Below the pieces are notes generated by a model, which did not search any database, had not been told where the DNA came from, and worked only from the letters and a program-made list of their open reading frames with translations. The position numbers and the translations under genes are program-made. This document shows positions 1 to 11,282 of a stretch of DNA of 64,000 nucleotides, piece after piece. Source of the stretch: Phoenix dactylifera (lineage: Eukaryota; Streptophyta; Magnoliopsida; Arecales; Arecaceae); contig NC_052401.1 in NCBI RefSeq assembly GCF_009389715.1, positions 856,843 through 920,842 of the forward strand, written 5' to 3'. Numbering within the stretch: position 1 is the stretch's first letter; each line of letters opens with the position of its first letter.

Positions 1-465
1 TGCTGCCGATGTTCATCGCCGAGGGCCGTAGCCCCTTCCCTACATCGGCCCCTGGTCTGAGTTGGACCTCCAGCTGCCAGCAAGCAGATTGGGATTTGAG
101 ATCAACCGAGCCATGACCCTTTGTTCGGCCCTATTTTTGGACTGAATCCGACCAGCTAGCCGCCGCCACCGACAGCCCTCTACTAGCCGCCATCACCGCT
201 TGCTGCGACTTTGCCGAACGACGACCACGACAACCACCAACCCGCCTCCCTTCCACCACTGTTTACCAAAAAAGAAAGAAAGAAAGAAGAAGAGAACAAG
301 AAGAAGAAGGGAGGAGAAGAGAGAGAGAGAGAGCCCATCCCTCTTTCTCCTCTTATTTTCTCTATCTAAGAGACCTATGGATCCTAGTATAGGTCCTGTC
401 GACCTGATCTATAAACCCGAGCTAAAACCCCTGCAACGAGCCCTGATCCATCCTGATGCCTGGGC

Positions 466-700
466 CGCCTATTGGACCTATCACCCAAGCCCTATTAAGT
501 GCCTATGAAACCCACCATTGATGAACCCTATCGAATGGCCATGGCTTTAATCGAGTCCATGCCCCATGATTCATTAATCGAGTTACTTAGATCTGCCATA
601 GTGCTTGGGCCGCCTATTGAACTGATCACCTTAGCCCTGTTAAGTGCCTATGAAATTCACTATTAATGAACCATATCGAATAGCCTTGGCCCTACATGGA
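466..700 (+). repeat. Two-copy direct repeat inside the left LTR-derived block
   Basis: Two adjacent diverged copies of a unit of about 165 bp. Each begins with 'gggccgcctattg', then 'ccctattaagtgcctatgaaa' or a close variant, then 'atgaacc-tatcgaat'. The related block near 55,000 shows only one copy, so the duplication looks specific to this copy. Confidence 0.6.
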
Positions 701-1602
701 GCCATCGAATACTGTCACCCAACCAACTGTCTTCTTTTCTTATTATTTTAATCCTATTAAAATCATTGAATAGAAATTAGTTTTATTTTTAATGCTTTTA
801 AATAGGGTTAACTGATTTGCTTAGTAAAGTTTGATGGTCTAAGGCAAAAGAGGTAAGTGGATCTTACACTTCTTATTGTTTTTTTAAATTATCATATTTT
901 TATGCATATAATTTGCCAGTAAAAATATCATATATTTTTTTTAAAATTATGGATCGGCAAATTATTATGAAAATCATATTTTATTATTGATCCAATCGGG
1001 GAGAAGGAGGATTTTCTTCAACCTGCTCCACTTGAATCTCTCAAAAAAAAAACTAGAAGAGGATGGAGGAATCTCGAAAGTATAGCTTTAAGTTCTCCTT
1101 TCTTTTGTTGATCCTTCACACCTCTTAAACTAAAGTACATACCCCCTATTTATAATATTAGTGAGGTCCCCTCTTTCATAATTTGGGTTAGATTCCTCTC
1201 TTAGTTCGAATAGGACTAGATATCTTAAATAAATATGATTAATAAAAATATTCTAGAAAAAAGTTAAAATTTTTGAAAAGGTAGATCTCGACTTTTATGT
1301 CAATTCTGCCTGCTGTCGCTCCTTCTGATTCTTCTCGGATAGAGAGCTAGGCACGATCAAAGTCTTATCCAAAAAGAAATCTTTTTTTCTGACCAATCCG
1401 TTTCTAGCCTAAATAATGAAATTTCGGCCCGATTTAACCTTCTTGGAGATTGGCCCAAAGTTGTAGATCTAAAAAAAATACCTAAGTTTAAAAAAAGATC
1501 ATTTCAATCGGGCATAGAATGACTATGTTATGGCCTTCAAAAGTTTGGCATGCAACTCGACTTTTCAATGTGGCAATCTCATTTCTGAACCTTGTCCAGC
1601 CC

Positions 1603-1800
1603 TACTCATAGTGGTCAAAGTGTTCTACATCGAGTCTAATAATCCTTCTAGATATCCGTAATGGTTAAAGTATTCCACATCGAGTTTGGTGATTCTCTTG
1701 GATACTCGTAGTGGCTAAAATACTTTACATCGAGTTTGGAGATCCTCTGGGATACTCGTAGTGGTCAAAGTGGTCTATATCGAGTTCAATGATCCTTCTG
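1603..1800 (+). repeat. Four-copy tandem repeat, about 50-bp unit
   Basis: Four imperfect units in a row, each with 'actcgtagtggtcaaagt', then 'tctacatcgagtt', then 'gatccttctggat', or variants. Copies differ at several positions each, so the array is old. It lies in the LTR-derived block. The related block at the right side of the window carries a different short-unit array (55694-55818). Confidence 0.7.
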
Positions 1801-2802
1801 GATCGATTATGAAAAATAGTTTCATTAATATTTTAATAAAAATAGCTTTGTTATGAAATATGAATCTGATCATGCCATTTAATATTTTTCATCTATATTT
1901 TATATATTTTAAGAAAAGGATATAAGTTTTCTAATGGGTCTTAGATAGTTATATAATATGATTCCTAGAATTGGAAAAATCGACACCCTAGAACTAGCAT
2001 CCAATGAAAATAACCTTCTACCAACATGTTAAAGTTAGTAATGGATACGAAGTATAATATTTTATCGAATACGAAAATAACCTTATCTTAAGTTATAGTG
2101 CCATAGCACGAATATCTGTGTGATAGGGTTAAATGATGTGAAAAATAATTTATGAATATATTTGCAAACTTAGAACTGTGTTTATGAAAGATGGATGATT
2201 TATTCATACATGATTGAGTTTATAACTTGTTTTAATATACTATACTATGAAATGTTTTATTTTGTAATATCTGCTATTTTTCTTAAATGATGCATTGGAA
2301 TAGAAAAATCTTATGCTTGATCCAGTAAAATAGTGTAAGCTTTACTTAATGAGTTGTGTCGCTCATATATTCCCATTTTTATTTTTCTCTCTTCAGGCGA
2401 ATAAGGTCAGTGGGATAGTCCAGACTTAAAGTTCGTGCCAGCAAGCTTGACGATTTTGTAGAAGAATATTAGTATTTTAAATTGGCTATAAATTTATAGT
2501 TAATAATTTTTTAAAAGCTAAATATATTATTGGCTTCTTGTCATTGTAGGCTCTAGTCTTCGATAGTACGGCCATGTTATGTCCCGATTTTGGGGCGTGA
2601 CGTGAAAATGGGAACATAACACGAGATTCAGGGAAGCTTAGTAAATAAATACCTTGCTAATAGTGTGGTACCCATTAATTCTAAACAAATATTTTCTCCC
2701 TCTTTCCATGGATAAGAAACAATACTACCTTGACCGCAAGCGACCGGAATCGCCTACATTAATTCTGAACTAACTTTTACTCACTTAATTTCTTCTCTTC
2801 AG

Positions 2803-2940
2803 AAAGAACATGAATCACGAGCTAGGCTGATGGCTCTCACAACTGACCTGGCTGCAGAGACGGCATATTCCTTGTGCCTTGGCTCCCCTGAGCCTCTAAG
2901 TAAGCCCCCGAGGAAGAGATTACTTTGGAAGAGCCAGTAG
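2803..2940 (+). CDS. Orphan terminal exon of an unidentified gene (partial)
   Basis: A pyrimidine-rich acceptor 'tcttctcttcag' (2791-2802) precedes 45 open codons and a TAG stop at 2938-2940. The peptide starts KEHESRARLMALTTDLAAET and ends PPRKRLLWKSQ; its composition looks like real protein, rich in Leu, Ala and a basic tail. I do not recognise the family. No upstream exon is seen between 2600 and 2800. Either earlier exons lie left of the window, with the LTR block sitting in an intron, or this is a gene fragment stranded by that insertion. The next gene starts about 500 bp downstream and is separate, because a stop closes this frame. Confidence 0.4.
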   Translation, partial: KEHESRARLMALTTDLAAETAYSLCLGSPEPLSKPPRKRLLWKSQ

Positions 2941-3448
2941 AGGTCATTGTTTTCTCAATCCTAGATTTTTCAGAAAACCAGAATCCATCATATAAGTTTT
3001 ATATCTAAAACATCTTGGAATTGTGATAATCTCTTTACCATTCCTTCTAGTTCATTTCTGCATCCCCTTCCCACTTGTGTGGAAAATGTCACATATAAAC
3101 TGGCTAACCATCCAAAAGAGAAGTTCAGAAGTAATGATATGGATACAATAATCATAAACGGCTCATTTGGAGGATTCTGCAAGAGTTGTTCAAATGACCA
3201 TCTCCTCACCTGCTCCATGCCAACTGATTTGACCGACGTCCGCATCGCAGGCTGCTAAGTAGTCACATTTTTTTTCCAGATCCCAAACTGTTGAAATGAG
3301 ATCAGTCAGTGTTCAGTCCAACTTTTGTTGGTCATCTTATTTATGCATCAACATCTCATTTCCAACCGTTACTTTTGACATCCCTCCATATATACCACAG
3401 TCCAGCCCTGCCTGTCGTTCTACGTTCACCATTACCTCCTTCTCCCTG

Positions 3449-4947
3449 ATGTCGTCTGAGAGTGAATCAAAGAAGAAGAAGAAGAAGAAAGCCTCCGAAG
3501 TGGAGGTCCTTTCATGGCAGCAGAAGAAGGAGCTAATTGACAGGGAAGAAGCAGCCATGGAAAGAGAAGTAGAGGAGCTTCTTTCATGGGTAGGTTTGCT
3601 AGCTGCAATTAATGTTCTCTGTCTACCAAGAAGTCGTCTCTTGAATATTTCTATATTTGAACATGTGTGACAATTTTCTGGCAGGAGGTTTCACCAAATA
3701 ATAATACTATATACTTTTCATTCTTCTTCTTTCTTTCTTTTTCCCTTCTATTCATGCTATCATGCTTGAAAATAGAAAATAAGGAAATGAATTTAACATG
3801 GTTACCATGTTCTATTCTTCTAAAAGAATGCACTATTTCCAAACAATAACTAAGAAGTTATTGTATCAAAAATAAAATCTTTTGGTTTCCCACCATTTAT
3901 TATCAAAAGGTATATGTTATGCAAGCATTTTAATGAAGATAGTGTCAACAAGAGCAGCTGACGCATGCACAGCCTTTTCTTTCATGCCATGTACTGAAGA
4001 ACCAGGGGACAAGGTGATTAAGTGCACAACCTTTGCTTTGGATTTCTTTCTTCTTTGTTTTATTTTTTGGTGCGTGTTGGGGGGAAGCTACGAGGCAAAT
4101 TTCTTGTTTTGAGAGACATCTTTTGACTGCTTTTTAAAAAAAGCTGCTATGAAGTCCTTGATTAATTTCTGATAAAAGTGGCTTTTTAAGAAACCAAGAA
4201 ATGACATTATTACATTTCACAAGCTCTCATCAATGGAAAATCGCTCCATAACTAAGATCTGACTAACGAGTCATCCTCCACATGTTCATTTCTCCATTAT
4301 TATCATCATGATCCAAATTTTTGTCAAACCAAATAAAACTCATAGTGCTAATACAAGGATATTTCTCTTGGTCCTCCATTTGAACAACATATTATTTCCT
4401 GAAAAATATTTTTATATCATTCATCAATTTAGTTTGCTTTTTTTTTTTGGGGAAGGCAGACTAGTATGATAGAATCTATGGATGATAACCAACTAAAGGA
4501 GTATCTGCAGAACAGGCCAGAAAGCTTGAAAAGTGTGAAGATAGGGAAGGTTGCACCAGGCAAAAAGGTAAAATGAGCTTGTCAATCTAGACAAAGTAAA
4601 TATGTACTTCTTTCTCCTGCTCCTGTTTTACAGAACCAAAGGAACAGTTTGCTTTGCACCTGGTAAAATGAAACTGGTAAATGGGCATATTTTATCCTTA
4701 AGAAAAAGGATAAAGTAAAAGCTAATGGATTGATGCCAGTGCCACAATTTCATCATCTACTAGTTTTTGGAACATTAAATACTATTTAACTCAAGTTATT
4801 TCTTTCTAAAAGTGTTTGTTGTGAACGGTGCAGGTGCAAAGGAATGCAAAAACCAGGTCTTCGTCCTCTTCCTCTCGAGGACTAATGGCTTCAGTTTGGA
4901 AGTTTCATAAAGAAGAAGACGAAGAATCTCCTATGACAGTCCTCTGA
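3449..4947 (+). CDS. Small lysine/glutamate-rich protein of unknown function, three exons
   Basis: Exons 3449-3589, 4460-4567 and about 4834-4947 give 120 residues. Introns begin gtaggt and gtaaaa and end in ggcag and tgcag; both are phase 0. The start is the first ATG of the frame after the likely 5' leader. Residues 8-14 are seven lysines in a row. Residues 20-46 look like a short amphipathic helix rich in Glu and Lys (ending EVEELLSW). The middle has KEYLQNRPESLKSVKIG, then a serine run (SSSSSR), and an acidic tail HKEEDEESP. There is no signal peptide or membrane segment. The conserved-looking blocks, clean splice sites and phase make it a believable host gene, but I do not recognise the family. 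The third acceptor may be off by two bases. Confidence 0.55.
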
Positions 4948-7310
4948 CAGAAAAGAGAACGTCTCAAATCCCTCTAGCAGTCTATTTTTTGTCATAATTC
5001 TGATATATTTATATATAACATTAATCTATCTGAGATGCCTTGTATTTGTTTTATGGGATCTTCCATCGCATTTGACGTTCTTAGTGCATTGAAGTCATGT
5101 ATGGGCATTTAGGTATGCATGCTATGCATCTTCATTTCAATGAAATGGTTGATCCCTGTTCCCTGTGCCCCTCAGAAAAATATAGCATGCATCCATGAAA
5201 TAAGATGGTAGATCAAGGATTCACGAGGTCCTACGAATTGATGAAAACCTACAACTACTGAAATTCAAGAGAAATGGAAGATAATTACACATGGTAATAT
5301 TCTCTCAAGAAGTTACACATGTTCATTGCTTTAGTTGTCTGCTAGGTCTTGGTAATAAAGCAACAAAGGACAGAAGCTAACTTAGCCTCTCTCTCCACCA
5401 CCAGATAACCTTCAAATATCTCTTCCAATCTTTAACACTTGTAATCAGCTACAAGGCCACAAGGGACAGATGGCTCAATTAAATTGCCTATTTTGGCGGA
5501 AAGAAAGAATGGATGTTTTTTTTTTTTTTTTTTTTTTTTTGTGAAGAGACCTGACCAAATATCATCCTGGAAAAGAAAAAAACAGAAGACTACAATAAAG
5601 ATAAAAAGATGACGGAGAAGTGACAGAAATGAAGTCTTACAATTGGCACTAATTCCTCTTTCCACAGTTTATTATAATTGATGAGACCTCTGCAACATGG
5701 AAGAACATTGAATTCCATAACCAATTATATGCAAGAATTAGTCCAACCATATTTAGTCTGGATCAAGCTGTTGGTATGGTGATAAATTAATCCAAAGCAC
5801 ATCTTTTACTAAGAAGAACTGTATTTAAAATTCAACCATATTTTGGCAGGGCGAAACCATCGATATGATGACAACTGTTGTGCATGAACCCGAATCACTA
5901 ATGCTAGTCCGGGTGCCTCTCCTTTCAATGGCATCTAAAGATGGTGCTTATGTATTTGTTCTACGTCATATTAAAGTGATAAAATTCCGATCTCTTGCCA
6001 ATTTGGTTTATCCCAGTTGTCACGACAACTTGGAGGAGGCCAAAATTTGAATCTTTCAACAGCAGTTATAGACAGGATTTTAATAAAATTTTGTCGACTT
6101 TAACTGATAAAGTTTTCCTGCACTTTTGGTGTGAAACAACTAAGCTTTTGTTTTCATTTCACAGAGCATTTTTCTCATGTTTCCCTGCATGAAAACCGTT
6201 ACACTTATGATAAAGGTTTTCTTCGCCCCCTCAGTAGTCAATATCCCTCAAGTTTCTTTGTCGTTTCTTTTTATTTATTTATTTTGTTATAATGTTCCTA
6301 TGATACTTTTTGTGGTTCATACATAGAAAAAATTATCTGATTCATGCTGATGCTCTGGGTGTCGTCTTTGATAGAAGCTAATTTTCTTGTATCATCTTTG
6401 ATGGAGGCTAACATTCCCTTTGTTTTCGGGTCTCCATGTCTCTTTCATCCTACCAAACATCAAAAGAGCAGTATACCCTCTACAGCAACCTGAGCAGCTC
6501 CTAAGACAGTCTCACAATATTCCACTCGACAAATTTTAATCACCATCAGAGTGGTATGGCATAGTAACTCAAACAAATTATGTTAAAACTGAACAGCTTT
6601 GCAACAATGTAGCATTTTCTCGGAATGGCCTGTGGTTGCTATTTGTGAATTGCAGCATGGTTGCATAGACTGATCAGATAATATAATTACTTTTTGCAAA
6701 TATTGGTTAAACAATGCTGTTGTTGAATATCTATGGTAAGAAGTCATTGAATGCAGAATTGCAGATGTAGGTCATATAACACTGGTCTGAAACTGGACAA
6801 TGGTAGCTACAGAAGTCAATTCGTATCGAAACAGAACAAATATATATATGTATATATAAGTATGTATCTGGAAACCTGCGACATAACCAAAGGCCGGATA
6901 AAAACAAGGCATACAAGCATCAAATGAATAAATGTCCAGCATTGCTCCCACCTTTCCTACCAATAACCTCATAAACGCCGGCATGGCTTTTATGAAACAG
7001 TGTGCCAGCATATGCCGATCGAGCATCATCTTTGGCATGGCAACCGATAAATGTCTTCAAAGCTCGATGGCTTCCTACTGGCCTCAAGATCCTCATAAAC
7101 ATGAATTGGATCACTTTTTTGCCTCTGGCAAACAGAAACTGCATCAATAGGCCAAAGTCTACTGTAAAGTGGAAATATAGCATGCGATACTATTATAAAA
7201 ACGAACAGAGTATTAGAACAAAGAGAACCTACAGAAAATATTGCAGCTGAACTCACGAATTCCCCCACGAAAATGTATGAATAATGACTTGGACTTATTT
7301 TATACGACAT
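4948..7310. other. Non-coding stretch, no gene recognised
   Basis: Holds the 3' flank of the small gene, a poly-T tract (about 5517-5540) and AT-rich DNA. Frames around 6920-7180 on the minus strand are open for about 85 codons and have protein-like composition, but no family was recognised and no splice partners were found. Nothing here supports a gene call. Confidence 0.5.
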
Positions 7311-7523
7311 TTGTGCGACTTCAGATTCTACTGAATTTTGAAATAAATTGCACTCTCCAGGCCTTCAAGCTGAACCCTTGCAAAATTTAAAACACCAGCA
7401 TATGCAAACTTTTCCAAATCATATACCCATACAATTTGTTAATAATACTACTCATCATCATCAGGATAATAGAACCCATCTTCATCAGAACAAGAATCGA
7501 GACAGAAGTTATCAATAAGTAGC

Positions 7524-7620
7524 GTCGCATGATCATGTTCTATTGAAAAACATACACTTCTGAAAATAATGATTTTTACTTCAGAAGTGTATGTTTTTCA
7601 ATAGAACATGATCATGCGAC
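7524..7620. repeat. Perfect 40-bp inverted repeat with 17-bp loop (hairpin)
   Basis: The left arm 7524-7563 begins GTCGCATGATCATGTTCTAT and the right arm 7581-7620 is its exact reverse complement over all 40 bases. The loop 7564-7580 is AT-rich. Pairing continues imperfectly outward for about 13 more bases on each side (7511-7523 with 7621-7634). A perfect foldback of this length is recent or under constraint. It could be a foldback transposon scrap, a young MIR-like locus or a recent inverted duplication. Confidence 0.85.
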
Positions 7621-8104
7621 ACAACTTATCGACAAATGGACCTAGTTTCCAGCTTAAATGAGAAACATTCAAGTCTTCCTTAGTCTCCAGCTTAAATGAG
7701 TTAACATTACCAATTCTCGTCCTTCCAACAGCAATACTTTCACAGAGAAAGAGGTTATGAATTGGCTTTAGCAAGTTACAAGCTCTAAGGTTTCATTATC
7801 CAAAATTGAAGCTAAAAATACCCCAAAAAATGTTTGCTTCTTTCAATAATAATAATAAAAAACAAACACAAGTTCAGAAAAGAAACAACTATATTTATTC
7901 TAATTTGGTTCGCAAAGCAACAAAAATAGATCTCTTCTCATAATAAAGTTCAATCATCCAAGATTGAAGCCAAATACCTACAAAATTTACAGCTTTCTCA
8001 ACAGGTCACAGATACAACAACCAAAATGAGTTCATATTTGGCTGAGGCATTGGCCATCCATCCTCTTTCTTCGATAATATCTAAATTATTAAATATATCT
8101 TATT

Positions 8105-8640
8105 TTTTTAATAAGAAAGAGTGTTAATTTTCTCTCTAGCGATTGTTTGGATAATTCCACTAGATTGTCTGGATCTACTGAGAGCAGCGTCAACAGCTGA
8201 GGATTTCTTGTTAAGAAAGGTCTTCGTATTTCTTTCCTTCCAGTAGACCAACGAAACTGCGGCGATCAACATGAAACAGTTGATTGGAGGTTCTTCGACA
8301 GGTGACTTCTTCTCCAAGTCGAAGATGGCGGCAAATTGCCTTCCAAATCTCCATGACAAACAGGCATTGAATGAGGACATGATCAATAGATTCGGCAGGA
8401 TCTCACAGAGGAGGGAAATACTTGTTGAGTTTTCTATTGAGATTATATTCGGTATGGAGTTTATGCTTCAAGCAGAGCCAGAGGAAATACTTAATTTTCA
8501 AAGGCACCGGGGGCGGCTTCCAAAGCGAATCAGCACGACAGTCTTTGAAACTTCTTTTGTTCCTATGAATCATTATTTTGGGTCGAAGGAACGGGGTTCC
8601 AAGGGTTGAATTCTCCAGTAACAAAAGCCTTGGTTCCATT
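8105..8640 (-). mobile_element. LINE remnant: zinc-binding tail of a reverse transcriptase ORF
   Basis: On the minus strand, broken reading frames show the pattern of the plant LINE zf-RVT region: PLKIKYFLWLCLKHKLHTE, then CEEDPAESIDHVLIQCLF (Cys, His, Cys spacing), then a WKERN-type motif near 8230. Frame changes are needed to follow it, so it is dead. Only the 3' part of ORF2 is present; no reverse transcriptase core was found nearby. Confidence 0.6.
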
Positions 8641-8814
8641 CTTTGTGTTGGGTCACATTTGATGATTCTGTACGAAAGGAGAAGCCTGAATCATGGCGCT
8701 TCAAATTCTTTTTTGCCTCAAGGCGCAATCAACATATCTTTTACGATCCCATTTTGTGGACTTGAACTCAGGTGTGGAAGGACTCCCGACAGATTAGAAT
8801 TTAGGTAAAAATTA

Positions 8815-9110
8815 TGAGGACCCATGCAAACATTTATTTAGTCCCACATCAGTTATTCGTGGAATAGATCTTGGATGCTTATACAGGATCAATGAACCCA
8901 AATAATACCTTCTAGCTAGCTATTTTGGATGAGTTTCTGAATTGTAACAAATGGTATCAGAGCGAACCCGATTTATAACCTATGTAGAGTATAAGACACT
9001 GCGGGGCGTATATTTAGTCCCATGTCGGTTATTCGTTAGAATCGAAATAATAGCTTTCGGTTAGTTTTTTTTAGATGAAGTTCTGATTGTTACAAAGATT
9101 GTTGGAAAAA
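8815..9110 (+). mobile_element. Short LTR-retroelement scrap with tRNA-Met-like primer site
   Basis: The motif 'tggtatcagagc' at about 8951-8962 matches the initiator-tRNA primer-binding site used by many plant LTR elements (the copia element at 26056 has the same). Before it lies 'agtcccacatcagttattcg', repeated as 'agtcccatgtcggttattcg' near 9017. It is a small non-coding fossil; the family is not determined. Confidence 0.4.
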
Positions 9111-9671
9111 AATTCGGATTAAAAATAACAATAGCAATAAAAAGAGTAGAACTATTTTTCGGTGCTTGTTATTTGCAGGTTGTGGGTAATATATAACAAA
9201 ACCAAGCAGCATATCCGTTCCCACGGTATCCTGTCACTGCTCTCAGCTATCGAGGTTTTGGAGGGGACGAAGAAGGGCTGGTGGTTGAAAAGGTTGGAAG
9301 AAAAGAGCTTATAATAATATACGGGATAAGATAATCGGTTGAAGGGGGAGGGATTGCTTCTAGAAAGCGGGACAAGGCGACAAGTCGTGTGGAGACAAAG
9401 TGATGATTCCCAGCTCTTTCCTTCCCTCTTTGTTCTTGGTCGACTGCCTCACGGCATCTTTTGAAACATTCTAATTCCAACCACTTCTCTCACTCCTCAA
9501 GGGAGCCCCTCATTAAAACCAAGACCATAGGAAAACGTAGAACAAAACAACGAGAAGAAAACGCCACCCACCGTCTCAACCTCGGAATCCAAGAGGAATA
9601 TCGATCCAAAGACAAGAAGAAAAAGAAATATCAAGGCAAGAAGATATCCTTCATTCAAAAGAGCCTTTATT

Positions 9672-9680
9672 TTATATATA
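9672..9680 (+). promoter_or_regulatory. TATA-like box of the GRAS gene
   Basis: 'ttatatata' lies about 190 bp before the GRAS start codon, within a pyrimidine- and A-rich leader region. The distance would give a 5' leader of roughly 160 bases. No other TATA-like run lies closer to the start codon. Confidence 0.4.
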
Positions 9681-9848
9681 TGCCCAAGAAGGCAAAGCCA
9701 AGTCCTTCCTCTCTTCCTTTGGTGACACAAAGGAATTTTCCATATATCTCCTTTCTCCACTTCCCTTACAATTCTAATTACTCCTTCCATTGCCATCTCT
9801 TGCACCCTCTCTCCTCTTGTGCATCTGCATCCGCAACTCACAGAGAAA

Positions 9849-9866
9849 CAGAGAGAGAGAGAGAGA
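9849..9866 (+). repeat. (GA)n tract directly before the GRAS start codon
   Basis: A short GA microsatellite ends immediately before the ATG at 9867. GA tracts in plant 5' leaders can bind BPC/GAGA-type factors; that role here is inference. Confidence 0.6.
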
Positions 9867-11282
9867 ATGCAAGAAGATATTGGAGAGGAGATGCCAGGTC
9901 TTGACTTGGGAATTGGCAGCACTTGGTGTTCGAGCACTGCAGAGAAGAGGAAGCAGAGAAGAGGAGAATCTAATAGTATGGCATGCGGTACCTTAATGCA
10001 AGACGTCTTAGATAAGAAGTTCTTTGGGTTGCTTCAAGCAAGGGAGAGGATGTTAAGAGCAGACCCCAGAAGGAATGGTTTGGAGGATGGAAATCGTCTG
10101 CAACTGACTCATTTGCTTCTCGTGGCTGCCACCGCAGCTGACGCAAACGATATAAGCTCAGCCGTTGATGCCTTGCATGAGTTGTACGATCGTGTCTCGT
10201 TGCATGGTGATCCAATCCAACGGGTCGCAGCTTACTTCATAGATGGCTTGGCCGCCAGACTTTTAACAGGAAGGTCTCCATTCTACCGAACGATCATGGC
10301 CCACCCCACGCCAGAAGAAGAATTTTCAGCCTTTACCCAACTCTACCAGGCTTCCCCGTACTACCAGTTTGCTCATTTCACTGCTAACCAAGCAATAATT
10401 GAGGCCTTTGAAAAGGAAGAGATGAAGAATGGAAGAAGGCTACATGTCGTAGATTTCGATGTCTCGTATGGATTCCAATGGCCTTCTTTAATCCAGTCGC
10501 TATCTGATAAGGCCACAGGCAGCAAGCCCATCTCTCTTCGAATTATGGGATTTGGTAGAAGCATTGAGGAACTCAAGGAAACCGAAACGAGGCTTGCCAA
10601 TTTCACCAAGGGCTGTCGCAACCTGATTTTCGAATTTGAAGGGCTGCTGACAGGTTCGAAAAGCAGTGATTTTAAGATCGAAAAGGATGCGACGCTTGTC
10701 GTGAACCTGGTTTTTTACCTGCAAAACTTGAGAAGCTCTTCGGAGGTATATGATACATTGATGGCTATCCACTCGCTGAATCCATCTGTGGTGGTTCTGG
10801 TAGGGAAAGAAGGTAGCCAAAGCCCACAAAGCTTCTTATCGAGATTTACGGAGTCTTTACATTATTATGCAGCCATGTTCGACTCGTTGAATGACTGCCT
10901 CCCGTCTGGGAGCGTAGAGAGGCTGAGCATTGAGAAGAACCATCTGGGCAGAGAGATCAAGACTGCCATGACTAACGAGGAGAAGGAAGAGGAGAAGCAT
11001 TTGATGTCCGAGAGGTTGGATACATGGAAGAGAAAGATGGAGAGCTTCGGTTTCGAAGAAATAAAGTTGAGTTCGACGTCTGTGAGCCAAGCAAAGCTGC
11101 TCTTGAAGATCAAGAGCCACTGTTCAAGTCTAGGACATGATGGTGGCGCCGGTGGGTTTCGAATTTCTGAGAGAGATGAAGGGCGTGCAATATCTTTAGG
11201 ATGGCAAGATAGGCTTCTAACAACAGTTTCTGCATGGCACTGCATACGGTCACCTAATCACTCACCTGGATGCAGTTTGTAG
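9867..11282 (+). CDS. GRAS-family transcription regulator (RAD1/SCL-like), intronless
   Basis: 471 residues in one exon. Seen: a short N-terminus; the first leucine-rich region around residues 75-130 (LQLTHLLLVAATAADAN, then VAAYFIDGLAARL); the VHIID-equivalent LHVVDFDVSYGFQWPSLIQ near residue 191; the PFYRE-like middle; and a SAW domain ending LGWQDRLLTTVSAWHC near residue 454. All core GRAS blocks are present. The VDFDVS..QWPSLI form resembles the NSP2/RAD1 side of the family, whose members act in arbuscular-mycorrhizal signalling; I favour a RAD1-like protein but cannot exclude another SCL clade. The reading frame continues upstream without an ATG, so 9867 is the start. It probably works in the nucleus as a co-regulator with other GRAS proteins rather than binding DNA alone. 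Confidence 0.85.
   Translation: MQEDIGEEMPGLDLGIGSTWCSSTAEKRKQRRGESNSMACGTLMQDVLDKKFFGLLQARERMLRADPRRNGLEDGNRLQLTHLLLVAATAADANDISSAVDALHELYDRVSLHGDPIQRVAAYFIDGLAARLLTGRSPFYRTIMAHPTPEEEFSAFTQLYQASPYYQFAHFTANQAIIEAFEKEEMKNGRRLHVVDFDVSYGFQWPSLIQSLSDKATGSKPISLRIMGFGRSIEELKETETRLANFTKGCRNLIFEFEGLLTGSKSSDFKIEKDATLVVNLVFYLQNLRSSSEVYDTLMAIHSLNPSVVVLVGKEGSQSPQSFLSRFTESLHYYAAMFDSLNDCLPSGSVERLSIEKNHLGREIKTAMTNEEKEEEKHLMSERLDTWKRKMESFGFEEIKLSSTSVSQAKLLLKIKSHCSSLGHDGGAGGFRISERDEGRAISLGWQDRLLTTVSAWHCIRSPNHSPGCSL

Larger units (their letters stand above)
1..2600 (+). mobile_element. Degraded LTR-retrotransposon-derived block (probably Ty3/gypsy)
   Basis: No coding domain is visible. The stretch 340-850 is clearly related to 54820-55300: both carry the segment around 'gagacctat-gatc-tagtata', the phrase 'cctatgaaac' and 'atgattcattaatcgagtt' in the same order. 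The right end near 2573-2600 reads 'cccgattttggggcgtgac', which resembles the end of many plant gypsy-type LTRs. It is a non-coding fossil, cut by the window's left edge. It contains an internal duplication (about 466-700) and a tandem array (1603-1800). Family assignment is inferred from LTR style only. Confidence 0.45.

Noticed and set aside
6772-7310. Overlapping open frames on both strands that might be a gene
   Set aside because: Several frames of 60-95 codons overlap, none matches a family I know, none has splice partners, and composition does not favour one frame.
9497-9937. Minus-strand frame of 146 codons across the GRAS leader
   Set aside because: It lies opposite the leader and start of a clear GRAS gene and has no family features.
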